Assembly (NCBI GenBank): GCA_963576735.1
Contig: OY755196.1
Location: 8,599,912 to 8,663,911 of the forward strand
DNA: 64,000 nucleotides
Direction of reading: 5' to 3'
DNA from: Bedellia somnulentella
Taxonomy: Eukaryota; Arthropoda; Insecta; Lepidoptera; Bedelliidae
Part shown: in pieces, positions 30,719 through 41,478 of the stretch
How positions within the stretch are numbered: position 1 is the stretch's first letter
How the letters are laid out: each line of letters opens with the position of its first letter
Notes under the pieces: model-generated
Database searches by the model: none
What the model was told of the DNA's origin: nothing
The model's input: only the letters and a program-made list of their open reading frames with translations
Position numbers and translations under genes: made by a program

Positions 30719-33466
30719 ATGGATGTTTCTAGGGCCGTTTGCCCTTTTTGCCCCGGTTCCTCAAGGCAATTTGTTATTCCTCGCGGGTTAAATGTTCATA
30801 TTAGTAAGATTCACAACAGTTGCCCAATACAGCCGTCACAGATGGCTTTACCTACTAGAGCTGATATTAATACTGATTCTCTAACTTTTAGTGACTTAGC
30901 TTTGTTAAGAAAAAGGGTACGGGTTTTAAAACATATCTCTAAGGGCGCGAGGCACTTGGCGGCCGTTAAACTTTCGGAGTTGATTGAGAGGTGCGTTCAG
31001 TCAGACAATACTGAAGACTGGTTCAATTTAATGACTTTTTCGTATTCAAGTCTTAGGGTTCCTTCGTCTGAAGATCTCTCAGAAGAGAGAAAACTCATCT
31101 CTTACCTCCAAAGTAAAAAATAATTTATCAGCTGGTAATTTGATGGGGTTACTTTCGTCAAGTTCAACACCTCGAACAGGGTCATCCAATCAGAGTCGTT
31201 TTTACAGGACAGTCGAAATAAGGTGCACATTGGTGACTTGAGTGGTGCTCTACGCATTTTGTTATCTGACAATTCGTTGGCAGAGGAAAATAATGAATCG
31301 TTATTCGTCTTCCGTGGTAAACATCCGGCCCCTAGTCACAATTTGATTTTCCCTTCTGAGCCGAATAGTTCGAGAGAATTTTTGACTGTGGACACGGCTT
31401 CCGCTGCTAAAGTTATTGGATCTTTTTATAGTGGTTCGGCAGCGGGTTTGGATGGGATTCGCCCGGAAATGCTTAAAGAGTTAACATCAGTGGGAGCGGG
31501 AAAAAACGGTGCAGTACTTTTGCGCTTCCTTTGCAGTTTAGGAAATTTTATGTTAAAGGGCATGGTAAATAGGGAAGTCCGTTCTTTTTTTTACGGTGCT
31601 TCATTTTGTGCTCTGAAAAAAAAGGATGGTGGAATTCGTCCGATTGCTGTTAGTAGTGTGCTTCGTCGCCTAGTCGCTGGGTTGTAGTGCTGTTCGTGAC
31701 ACAACTGCTTCACTTTTGCAATCTCGACAAGTGGGCTTTGGCATTCCGTTGGGATGTGAAGCTGCTATTCATGCTACAAGGTCTTTCGTTTTTTTAAGAA
31801 GTGGTACAGATGACGTGATTTTAAAGGTCGATTTAAATAATGCTTTTAATACTGTTGAACGGGATATTGTTTTGCACATGGTAAAGGAAAAAGCTCCATC
31901 TCTTTACCCTTTTCAGCACTAATGCTATTCGAGACCAAGCAACTTATTTTTTGGTGACAACCTGGTGGAGTCAGAGGTGGGAGTGCAACAGGGGGATCCT
32001 TTGGGCCCTATGCTTTTTAGTCTTGCGACCCATGATGTGATCTCTTATTTAAGAGAAGTCTTAATGTTTGGTATCTCGATGACGGTATTATTGGTGGCAG
32101 CCTGGAGTCCGTGATGAATGACCTTGTTGTGCTAATACAAGCTTTTGATCGTTAAAGTTTGCATTTGAATTTTGGGAAATGTGAGTTGTTTCCTTGTTCT
32201 GGACAAGCTTCTCAAGAGGTTCACTCGAGTATCAACGCTCTTATACCTGGTGTACAAGTTTTGGACAAGACGAATTTTACTCTTCTAGGTTCTCCAATTT
32301 TTTCAGAGGGTGTACCGGGTGTTTTTCTTTCAAAAATGAATATTTTGGCAGACACGAAACAAAATTTAAAACAGCTTTCTGCTCATGTAGCTTTGACAAT
32401 TTTGCGTAGTTGCCTATCTATTCCTCGACTAACTTACACTCTTCGTACCGCTCCAGTCTGGCTTCATGTTGAATTATCGCAGAGATATGACGACACCCTT
32501 CGAGTATTGCTCAAACATGTTTTAAATACAGAGTTATCAGACTTTCAGTAGTGTCAGGCTGCTTTGCCAATTAGACATGGCGGTTTGTGTCTTCGCTGTC
32601 TTCGAGACAAAGGATTGTCGGCTTTTTTGGCTTCCTCGCGTGGGGTTTTGGATCTAGTCACTACCATATTATGTATTAATGGTGATGGATTCCACATTCC
32701 TTTTGCTGAGAAGGCTTTAAGATCTTGGCGGGTTCAATGTCCAAACAGTGATTTGCCAGAGCAGCCTAGTCGGCAGCGTGCTTGGGACGAGGAGCTTTGT
32801 CAGGTTGCATTGCATGATATGGTAGAGCAATATTCTGGTGCAGAGTTGGCACGTTTTACTGTGTCTTATCTAGACTCTGGTTGTTGGCTGTATGCTTTAC
32901 CCTCTCCGCAGCTTGGGACCCTATTGGACAATAATTCTCTGCGGATTGCAGTGGCACTTCGCTTAGGATGCAATATTTGTCAACCACATCACTGTGTCTG
33001 TGGGGCGCAGGTGGATTCCTTAGGTCGAAATGGGCTTCATTGTGATCGTAGTGCAGGCAGAATCTCACGGCACCAGTCTATAAACGATATCGTTCGCAGA
33101 GCTCTCATTCCTGCTGACATCCCTGCAATTCTCGAGCCTCAGGGATTATTCAGAAGTGACGGTAAGCGCCCAGATGGTTTGACCTTGGTTCCGTTGGAGA
33201 GAGGTCGTTGTCTGATTTGGGATGCCACTTGCGTCTGTACATTTGCACCTTCCCATGTAGGATCTACTACTGCAGCTCCGGGGGCCGCTGCTGAAACGGC
33301 TGCAAGACATAAGATTTCTAAGTATAGTCAGGTTATGTCCTCTTTTTTCTTTGTGCCTCTTGCTGTAGAAACCACCGGAGTTTGGGGTTTAGAGGGAAAA
33401 TCTTTTATAAAAGAGATAGGTTGCCGTCTGAGGAACCGTGGGACTACCGTTCTGGGGCATTTTTGA
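30719..33466 (+). pseudogene. R2/RLE-type non-LTR retrotransposon ORF, broken
   Basis: Site-directed LINE type: zinc finger, reverse transcriptase, restriction-like endonuclease. N-terminal frame 30719-31123: VCPFCPGSSRQFVIPRGLNV and HISKIH, a C2H2 finger. Then 31223-31687: GSAAGLDGIRPEML and KKKDGGIRPIAVSSVLRRL; 31716-31922: VGFGIPLGCEAAIHATRSF, ILKVDLNNAFNTVERD; near 32075: YLDDGIIGG, the catalytic box; 32159-32551: LNFGKCELF; 32564-33466: PIRHGGLCLRCL, CNICQPHHCVCGAQVD, GLHCDRSAGRISRHQSIND and GKRPDGLTLVPLERGRCLIW then DATC, the Cys/His finger and PD-(D/E)xK nuclease. At least three frameshifts, no large deletion. The exact clade (R2, NeSL, Hero or relative) is not decided. Confidence 0.75.
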
Positions 33467-33506
33467 TGCAGAGGATTTCCCTAGCTGTTCAGCAGGGTAA
33501 CAGCCA

Positions 33507-33542
33507 GCGACATATCCGACCCCTTTGGGTCGGATATGTCGC
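33507..33542 (+). terminator. Perfect 16-bp stem-loop in the 3' UTR of the R2-like element
   Basis: gcgacatatccgaccc (33507-33522), loop cttt, gggtcggatatgtcgc (33527-33542). It sits 40 bases after the stop codon. Typed as terminator for lack of a better class; a 3' recognition or processing structure for the element's reverse transcriptase is the likely role. Confidence 0.7.
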
Positions 33543-33544
33543 GG

Positions 33545-34900
33545 AGCGGTTTGTTTAATTCGATATGCAGTTTTACTAAAGTGATGCTGATTACAAAACC
33601 ATTTCGAGATATTATGGTTATAAACAATATTTTCTTGAAATTATATCAATTGAAGCTGAGATGACTGTTATTTTATGAAAAAACTGTAACAGTGTTTGAC
33701 CTTCAATGTTGTTTCAAAGACGTACGGTTTTGCAATAAAATATCGAAAATCATAGGTTTGTTTAGTATAATATCGTAATAATTTCATTTGACATCACAAA
33801 TTCGTATTATGTTTTGCAATCAGCAAAATTTTTATAAAACATTTCGCTTCATTTGCATGTCGCTACGTGATTTTATCAATCGATGACGTCATAAAGTACA
33901 AAAGTTGAACAATCTTTAAAAAATCATAAATTTACAATTACTCATTTTAAATGAAAAATATTCAAATTAGTCTTTTATTTTCGTGTTTACTATCGAATAA
34001 AAATATTTAATAAATACCAAAAAAAAACTTTGCATACCGAATTGACCATTTTTTAATTATTTTTGTTTAATTTTATTGTTTAATGATTTTTTAGTTTTAA
34101 GTTAAGTTGTAAGGTGCTTTTGCGAATACTTATTATTGGCCAAGTTGATAACTGAATTTATAAACACTAATTATATGATTTAACAAATAAAATAAAATTA
34201 ATAATTAGTGAAAAAGGTAAAGTAAAGTAAGTCGTTGACCCCTGTGTCCATCAGTTCGTAAAAATCAACTTTTACATATACTCATGGACATAGATCCCTG
34301 AAAGGATTAGCTAGAGCCTCAAAGTTAGAAACTCCTTAGTCACATTTCGCACATCACACGCTCATTTCCTACCTTCGCTTTTAGGAAAAGACGTGATTTT
34401 ATTTGCTCTGTAGAATTTAGGTTTTATAGTTGCTAAAATCCAAGTGCGGTGAATACTAAGTTTCCAAAATAGTTGCAACTGAATCGGTGCCACAGTGTAG
34501 CTATACAATTTGGAAACATTGTTGCTTTTCTTGAACAATTGGCTTGAAATCTATACAGTGAAACAGTTGAGGAATCGGTGAAAATTCAAATTTGATCCAT
34601 CAGGAGCATTATTTCTAAGGTAAATCTAAAATTAATTACTTGACACAAACGATATAGAGATTACTACGTAATCAGACTAATCAGTGCCCTAGCTATCAAC
34701 ACTTTGACTATGAACACTATAGACAAAGCGATGTTACGTCATCCATTTTAAAAAGAGAAGCCCTTATTTAAGTTCTTATATGTTAAAAAGAGACACAAAA
34801 CTTTATTGTCATCTCTATCGCGTAACCCGTTTTGTTGATGTCACGCTTTTAAAGCGTGACAAACAAAGCGTCGACTTGTGAGCGATTTTAGTTTTCTTTT
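33545..34900. other. A+T-rich non-coding stretch
   Basis: No gene seen. Holds a cgatgacgtcataaagt motif near 33882 and the palindrome gtcacgcttttaaagcgtgac at 34841-34861 in two halves (10-bp arms, no loop to speak of), just before the THAP mini gene. Confidence 0.4.
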
Positions 34901-34983
34901 GATTTTGAGAAAGATTTTATTCATTTGTATATTGTTATTGTGACAAAAGAGACTCCATTAATTAAGTTATTGTTTAGTGAGGT

Positions 34984-35546
34984 ATGGTTGGGTGTAGCGT
35001 GCTTGGCTGCGGAAGCCACAGCGAAAAACACATCGAAGGATTGACTTTCCACAAGTGAGTGAGTTTTTTAATGTTTTTCTACAGATAAATACATAATAAA
35101 TACACTGCGCGATCAGAAAAAAAGTGATTCAAATGTTAATTACGTTGAACTAGACTACTAGCATTTTCTTTAGTTATTTTGAGCAATTTTTTAATAGCAT
35201 AACCTAAAAATATGCAGTATCTCAGTGTTCCCATAATTCACGTTTTCATCCTACCCTGTTGTTAGGGTAAAATTTTCAAATTAGTAAACTGATGTTAATG
35301 AGTGAGTATATTATGAATTTCGTCGCGCTATAGCGACGCTGAATAATTTCCAATTGTTATCTACGGAATTAGTAAGTAATAAATTTGTTATATTTATTTA
35401 ATTTCTTCGTATTCATTACAGTTTTCCTAAAGACCCGAATCTACGAGAAAAATGGATTGCGGCCACTGGAAGATGCAATTGGAAATCAACCAAATATAAA
35501 ATACTTAGATGTACGAATACATCATCTTTTGAAAAATGTGACTGAA
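34984..35546 (+). CDS. Two-exon mini gene encoding a partial THAP zinc finger
   Basis: Exon 1 (34984-35054) reads MVGCSVLGCGSHSEKHIEGL then TFHK and ends at a gtgagt donor. Exon 2 begins about 35422 after attcattacag and reads FPKDPNLREKWIAATGRCNW, KSTKYKIL, RCTNTSSFEKCD, stop at about 35544. The intron position between FHK and FP is the same as in the P-like remnant at 3300-3738. C-x4-C, FHKFP and W are THAP hallmarks, but the second Cys-x2-His pair is replaced by CTNTSSF, so zinc binding is doubtful. An AATAAA lies at 35597. About 65 residues: a truncated THAP gene or the stub of another P-like element; no terminal repeats found. Confidence 0.5.
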
Positions 35547-35549
35547 ATA

Positions 35550-36677
35550 GAAGAATGAAACTGATTTTGTTTAAAGGTCAATAGTAAATAATGCAATAAA
35601 ACTCATGTACAAAATAGTGCTGTCTTTTATTTTTCAAAATACAAACATAGACCCCACTATACCCATGATGACCCGTATGATATTTACATAACTTGCACTT
35701 ATGGAACAGCTGTTTTTTTTTGTCCAGTAACAAAGTTAGTCCCGTACAAAAATTTATTCGTAATCATGGGAAGATTCATCCCTGATAGTTAGTACAATGC
35801 TTTAGATTTCACGGTGTATTAAACATCAGTATAAATGGTAAAATTAAACAAAACAGATTGTATAATACTAGGAGCAAGTATGTATAATTATATGATTGCA
35901 GGAAATAATATAGTAAACAGTAAACCTTTACAATAAATAAAACGACGTAACAATAAATTGACGTAATCAATTTTAAATTAAAAAGTAGCTTTTAGAATGG
36001 TGATTATAGTATTTTGGGGTAATTGTTTTCTAGTGATCGCAACATTACAGGGAAAAATATTGCTATCTAAAAGAGGTACTCTCCCGTTGCATTATGACTC
36101 TGTCTATATAGTCTAAGTATCAACAAGACTTTAGTCTATGACGTGCGAACGTTTGCTTTTGGCATGTATTGTTTTTATTTTAAGGGCGTCCCCCGAAAAA
36201 GTAAGAACCTTGAAACGGCATTTGGGCTTGCCCCCTGCCGTCTCCTCACCTTTAATCAAACTCGTAAAATAAGCCATCTAGTGACTCACTAGGAACTATT
36301 ATAAATAACCATAAACTAAGCGCCATCTACGGAAATAGTCTCGTACTACGTTGTAGAATCGCTACGTGCGTATTGATATTACAATTATGTCTCGCTTGGA
36401 TGAATATAATTATTGAAATTAAAATAACTTCACAAAACTATTTTTATGACACCTTCGGAATATAGGAGGGGAATATGTCGAGAAGAAAACTCGTGATAGT
36501 GGGTTTCAGGTGACACCAAGTAAAAGGGGATTATGTTATTCTTAGCCGACACAACAAATTGTTCGTGGATGGCAGTAGAAATAACGTGACGTGCTATTAT
36601 CGCAACGTCCAAAAATCACACTTGAATAGAAAATCGGCATAAATTATAAAACAGGAGAAAGCATTTAGTAAATACTA
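35550..36677. other. Non-coding stretch
   Basis: Nothing assigned. One slightly G+C-richer block at 36180-36380 (cggcatttgggcttgccccc) may be a short element. Confidence 0.35.
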
Positions 36678-36749
36678 CCACTCGCCTCTTATGTACACCC
36701 ACCGGAAGAAATGGGGTAGTGCTATTCTAAGCCGACACTACACAGCAAT
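36678..36749 (-). mobile_element. SINE family 3 fragment (5' end)
   Basis: Only the first 70 bases of the unit, from cgcctcttatgtacaccc to gacactacacagc. Confidence 0.75.
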
Positions 36750-36949
36750 AATATATAATTCATAACGTGTTCCGAGTCACGCTACAAGGAATAAACATGT
36801 ATTCGCCCTAGGGGTCAGCAGGACCAATGTAGGTAAGAGGGCTCCTTTGTGCAGGATGTGCGATACATATAATATTTATTTCACGGATGTAGACTTATTC
36901 TGCTTTTCAAAGCAGCGCTGCAAGAAAATGTTCTTACTTATTTTAAAAA

Positions 36950-37245
36950 GTCTTTAATGTGTGTGTATGTTATTAATTATTACAATTATTGCTTAAATTT
37001 ATCTTAAGAATGTTGTGTATTTACTTCTGTCTATTTATGTTCGTTGTGGTTGTTATCATTTTTCATATTTTATTTCTGTTTTTCTGTATTGATAACTTTT
37101 TTGTATTGATTGTTTTTGTTATCTATCTGTGAGAAAAGTTGAGGAGATACCAAAATTTATTTACTTATGTTCTATATGTTGTTATTCTATATTCTTTTTG
37201 CTTTTTCTGTTTTTTCTCCTTAATAAATAAATAAATAATAATAAT
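36950..37245 (+). mobile_element. Probable LINE 3' UTR with (AATA)n tail
   Basis: T-rich non-coding run ending ccttaataaataaataaata. Resembles the 3' ends of Jockey-type LINEs; no coding sequence. Confidence 0.35.
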
Positions 37246-37331
37246 TCAAAAATATATACTTGGTTATAGTTTCTTGTTAGAAGGAGACTATAAATATGCG
37301 TCTTTTGTATTTGTTTATTTACTTAATTAGA

Positions 37332-37500
37332 GGTTTGCTTTTTAAGGGATTTTTGGGCAATGCGGTTGGAGACCCATCACCAACAACCTTTTATTCTACC
37401 ATCTTTTTCTTACTCAACTTCCAAAAGTGGCTGAGGATTTTTTAATTTCTCAGCTTTGGCTACCCCTTTTAGGGATTTATAGCCGTGAGTATGTATGTTG
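37332..37500 (+). mobile_element. SINE family 3, 5'-truncated
   Basis: From ttttaagggatttttgggca to gccgtgagtatgtatg. Confidence 0.75.
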
Positions 37501-38510
37501 TGCAAAAGTTTTTTGTTTAATTGGAAATTTTTGATTTTCTGCACATGTTTATAAGGTAAACAATACTTTTAATCTTACTAAAAAAAGATGTAAAAACATC
37601 ACATAAATTGAAAGCAAAAAGATAATAATTGTTTCAGCTGGATTTACAGAACATTAGGATAAAACGAGCGTATTCACAAAACAGAATTATTCGCAGTATT
37701 TTTAATCATGCATTTATCATCATAACCGAAACAAAATAATTTTACGAGGAAAGAAATAAACAAAAAGCATGTCCCGGATAGAAGATTTGAACTCACGCAC
37801 TTATCAACAGCGCATGGCCCCTAATGCGTTAGACCATTTCGTACTTACAAAACAGGGTGAAATTAACGATAATATTACGATTGTTATCAAACTTATAATG
37901 TAAAGCAAAACAAGCGACTATGTTGCGCATAACCAAAATGAATTATCTAAAAAGCGCGGGAAGCGGCAAGCAGCTCTATTACAGAAAAATTCGACACAAG
38001 CTCTGCGCATGAAGGCTAACAGCCATCTGCCGCCCCGTTCTCCGCACAGGGACCCGCTCCAGATTGACATTGAAATTTAGGGAAAATGCTTTATAACTCC
38101 ATAATTAGGATGAAAAGACTAAAAATTATTCATACAGATGATAGACTACTCAGTTGTCTACGCAAATATTACGTAATCGATAACATATATGCAGTATTCT
38201 GACCGCAATATCAGACTTTACGATAAAAAAGCCCCCCACAAATTATTTTTTTTCTTAGTCGATTATTATTGAAAACGAATGAGAACCGTCATTATTGAAG
38301 AAAAGATATTGAACTTGAACATATATTTTATTTAGAGTGTGATTGTTTCATTGAGCAGATTTCATTGAGTTTGAAAACTACCAAAATCAGTGAAATTTTC
38401 GAGGGAGGCCCTTAACGAAAGAATGAATAAATGGCTCTTCAATGCGTTATAGTGGTAAGTTATGCCAGCTGCGAACAGCCTCTTGGGGGAAAATAAAAGT
38501 GCTTAATTTT
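37500..38510. other. Non-coding stretch apart from one tRNA-like remnant
   Basis: No open frame of note; contains the tRNA-like sequence described separately. Confidence 0.4.
37773..37850 (-). mobile_element. tRNA-like SINE remnant
   Basis: On the minus strand: A-box-like tggtctaacgcattagggg and B box gagttcaaatcttctatcc, spaced as in a tRNA gene. The stems do not close well, so a decayed SINE head rather than a working tRNA. Confidence 0.45.
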
Positions 38511-38511
38511 T

Positions 38512-38648
38512 ACACACATTCATATACTCTTCAGCTTCAGAATAAGAAATTCTTCAGCCACTTTTAGAAATCAAGTGGAGAAACGATTGTAAAATAAATG
38601 TTTATGACGGGTCTCCCACAACTTCGCCCGGAAACTACTTAAAAAGTC
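38512..38648 (-). mobile_element. SINE family 3, 3' half, interrupted
   Basis: Divergent copy from the tail side; the 5' part is at 38909-38990 beyond an insertion. Confidence 0.65.
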
Positions 38649-38908
38649 GTAATATATAAATATATGATGACTTAATAATTATAATTTTATTAAGTCATCA
38701 TATATTTTGGTTCGTTTTTATTTATGTTTGTTTTTTAATTATTTTATAATTCATGTCTAATTTCTTTTTTTATGTTATCTTATTTTTTTTTTCTTTTGTT
38801 GAAAAACCAACCTTACTTTAATATTATTTTGTTGTTATGTTTCATGTATTGTTTACCCAAGCTTAGCAATGAACAAATGTTTTTCTTTCTTGCTTTCTTT
38901 CTTTCTAA
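38649..38908. mobile_element. Insertion in SINE, with palindromic end
   Basis: Begins with atatatgatgacttaata / ttattaagtcatcatatat, an 18-bp inverted repeat around attataatt (38661-38708), followed by a T-rich run ending in tttctttcttgctttctttc. Family not recognised. Confidence 0.45.
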
Positions 38909-38990
38909 TACCCTTACCGCCTCTTACAAACACCCACGGCAGCAAATGGGGCAGTGCTATTCTAAACCGACACTACACCGCCACCTACCT
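38909..38990 (-). mobile_element. SINE family 3, 5' part of interrupted copy
   Basis: Ends aaaccgacactacaccgcc. Confidence 0.65.
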
Positions 38991-39182
38991 ACTACCTATC
39001 TAAATAATAGATACAAATAACAAATGCAAACAAACATAATTGTTTTGTACAATATTTATTTTATTTTACTTACTTCAGAAAAGTCTCGGCAACTTAAACA
39101 CAAATAAATATCATTTCTAAAAGCCAATTAGGAGTTCTCACAAATGTTTACCGAGATAATTTAACGACAATATTGGGTTTGT

Positions 39183-39854
39183 CCAACCAACCTACCCAAC
39201 TAATGACCAACGGCGCAAAGCGTAAGGTAGTGGTCGATGGGCGGGAAATACAATACGTCGACGAGTACATCTACTTGGGCCAGATAGTGTCCTTCGCAAA
39301 CAGGCAGGACAAAGAAATCGAACGACGCGTTTCGAACGCCTGGAAGAGCTACTGGTCCATGAAGAAGCTGATGAAGGGTAACCTTCCGTTAACCCTGAAG
39401 CGCAAACTTGTCGACATGTGCATCCTGCCAATCCTAACTTACGGCGCTCAAACGTGGTCATTAACCGAACGTCAAAAGTCCAAACTCAAGGTTTGCCAGC
39501 GAGCAATGGAGCGCAGTATTCTGGGTGTGAAACGCACAGATCGCATTCGAAACACCACACTGCGCTCAAAAACTGGTATCGCTGATGTAGGAGTTCAGAC
39601 TGCCAAACTGAAGTGGACCTGGGCCGGACACGTCTGTCGAATGCATCCGGAAAAATGGGCTAAAACAGCCACTGAATGGGTGCCTACAGATGGGCACCGG
39701 CGTAGGGGAAGGCCTAGGAGGAGATGGAGGGACGACCTGGACAGGTTTGATCCAGGGTGGTGGTGTACAGCCTCAAACAGAGATGTGTGGGCTCAAAATT
39801 GTGAGGCCTTTGCCCAGCAGTGGGAAGTAAATTAGGCTATAAAAAAAAAAAAAA
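39183..39854 (+). pseudogene. RTE family 2 LINE 3' fragment with poly(A) and target duplication
   Basis: A 5'-truncated copy coding for the C-terminal 215 residues of a second RTE-like ORF2: YVDEYIYLGQIVSF, LTYGAQTWSLTERQ, WTWAGHVCRM, RRRGRPRRRWRDDL, then a stop and a run of 15 A. attgggtttgt flanks it at 39172-39182 and 39855-39865, an 11-bp target duplication, so both edges are exact. The reading frame is open throughout. The sequence differs from the 9.4-kb RTE family in tail type (A-run instead of tatg) and at most residues. Confidence 0.85.
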
Positions 39855-39865
39855 ATTGGGTTTGT

Positions 39866-40265
39866 AACAAATTTAACTTTCTAAAACTAGCTTTCAAAAT
39901 AAATAAATAAAATATCGCTCCACCAAGCTAAGCGAAACGGAAAAAGATAACAATTGAATCTGAACCCTCAAACTAAAGTAGACGAGAACGGGATGCTCAC
40001 GAGATGTTTGAAGATCTTTAGAATATTTTTAAATTTGAAGTTTCTAATTTTGTGCATTTTCATAAACAGTTCTCGGAAATACCAAAAATATTATCTTGTA
40101 ATAAAAAAATGTCTCTGTACACATTAGTATATTGAATCCTCCACCAGCCGTTATTCAGTCTTCTGTGTCTCACTATTTCTAGTTCGCCGCAGAAACCTTT
40201 TAGCGTGCTGTCTTGTTGGATTAGATATAATGAGACACATTATGATCAAATAACATTGTTTATTT
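39866..40265. other. Non-coding stretch
   Basis: Nothing recognised. Confidence 0.4.
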
Positions 40266-40269
40266 ATTC

Positions 40270-40472
40270 GGTTTAGAATAGCACTACCCCATTTCTTCCA
40301 GTGGGTGTACGTAAGAGGCGACTAATGGTATTGGAGATGCATTACCAACAACCCTTATTTCACCATCTTTTCCCCACGCAACTTCCAAAAGTGGCTGAGG
40401 AATTTCTATTCCCTAGGTCTGGCTACCCCTGTAAAGGATTTATAGCCGTGAGTATATATATGTATGTATGTT
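40270..40472 (+). mobile_element. SINE family 3
   Basis: Lacks the first dozen bases and about 25 bases of the body; tail tatgtatgtatg. Confidence 0.8.
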
Positions 40473-40474
40473 AT

Positions 40475-41208
40475 TTATTCCACTACAAGCTTTTTGCCCG
40501 CGACTTCGACTTAATTTTTTGCATCCGATTTACATCCAAAATAGTTTTAAACTTTTGAAAAAATAGTTCTCAGTTCAGTAGTTGAGGTGTTAAGATGGAA
40601 TGTAGTCGCAACATACATAAATTACATTAAATTATACGTACTTACTTTGCCGAAGTTGGGATGAAATACTCGGATGAAGTCAGAAGATACATACATATAA
40701 AGAAAGAAAATGTGCACTCATTATAAAATAAATAGAACATAATGATAATTATATGTTGCGTCGAAGAGTGTACCGGACTAGTTTTAGTGCCATAGATTCT
40801 TATTCTAACACGTCCAACATTTTTATGCATACGTCAAATATTAACTTCCTTGAGTTAGTTTTGGTTTTTTATTCAACCATCTAGGATTGATGGATGACTC
40901 ACTCAGCACTATAGGCTGCATATTTTATATTTTACCCTGTTCTATAATGAAACAAGGATACAAACAAATATTACTGTCAGTATCAACTTTTCCCTAAGGT
41001 CAAGAACGAACGAGAGGAGTAATAAGGCCGTGATTACTTGAAAAGTAAGTTGAAAACATAAACAATACGTAACCATTAAGTTTTTGGAGTTGTTGAAACT
41101 GACACTGACAACTGATAGTTGGATTGGTTGACGTATTTCATTCAGTCCAACCAAGGTGTTAGGTGTGGAAAGCCTAAATAAAACCGCCTACACACGGTCT
41201 ATCAAATT
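40475..41208. other. Non-coding stretch
   Basis: Nothing recognised; short frames only. Confidence 0.4.
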
Positions 41209-41335
41209 AAATACATACATACATATTCTCTCGCCGTTATTTCCCATTGGGGTAGATAGAGACTATCGATCACTACTTTGTACGATCCTGGCCTACCTCC
41301 CTAGCTTCATTCACATCCATCAATCTTTTCACCTT
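41209..41335 (-). mobile_element. RTE LINE 3' fragment
   Basis: Tail catacatacatacatattct, then complement of the IVSAYPNGN and MDVNEA coding. Confidence 0.75.
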
Positions 41336-41387
41336 TCACGCCGTGGTTCCTCGCGGGGCGAAAAGTGGGCTGAAGAGACCCGCTTTG

Positions 41388-41455
41388 GTATCGAAATGCT
41401 CAGGGCTGGTAAAGGGTTGGTGGCTTCTTAGCTGTACTTCCTTTTTCAAAAGTGT
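41388..41455 (+). mobile_element. RTE LINE internal fragment
   Basis: Reads IEMLRAGKGLVAS, stop, LYFLFQKC, matching residues about 80-105 of the RTE frame at 9483. Isolated inner pieces like this imply rearrangement, not simple truncation. Confidence 0.65.
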
Positions 41456-41478
41456 TTCAAAAAGCAAATTAAATAAAA

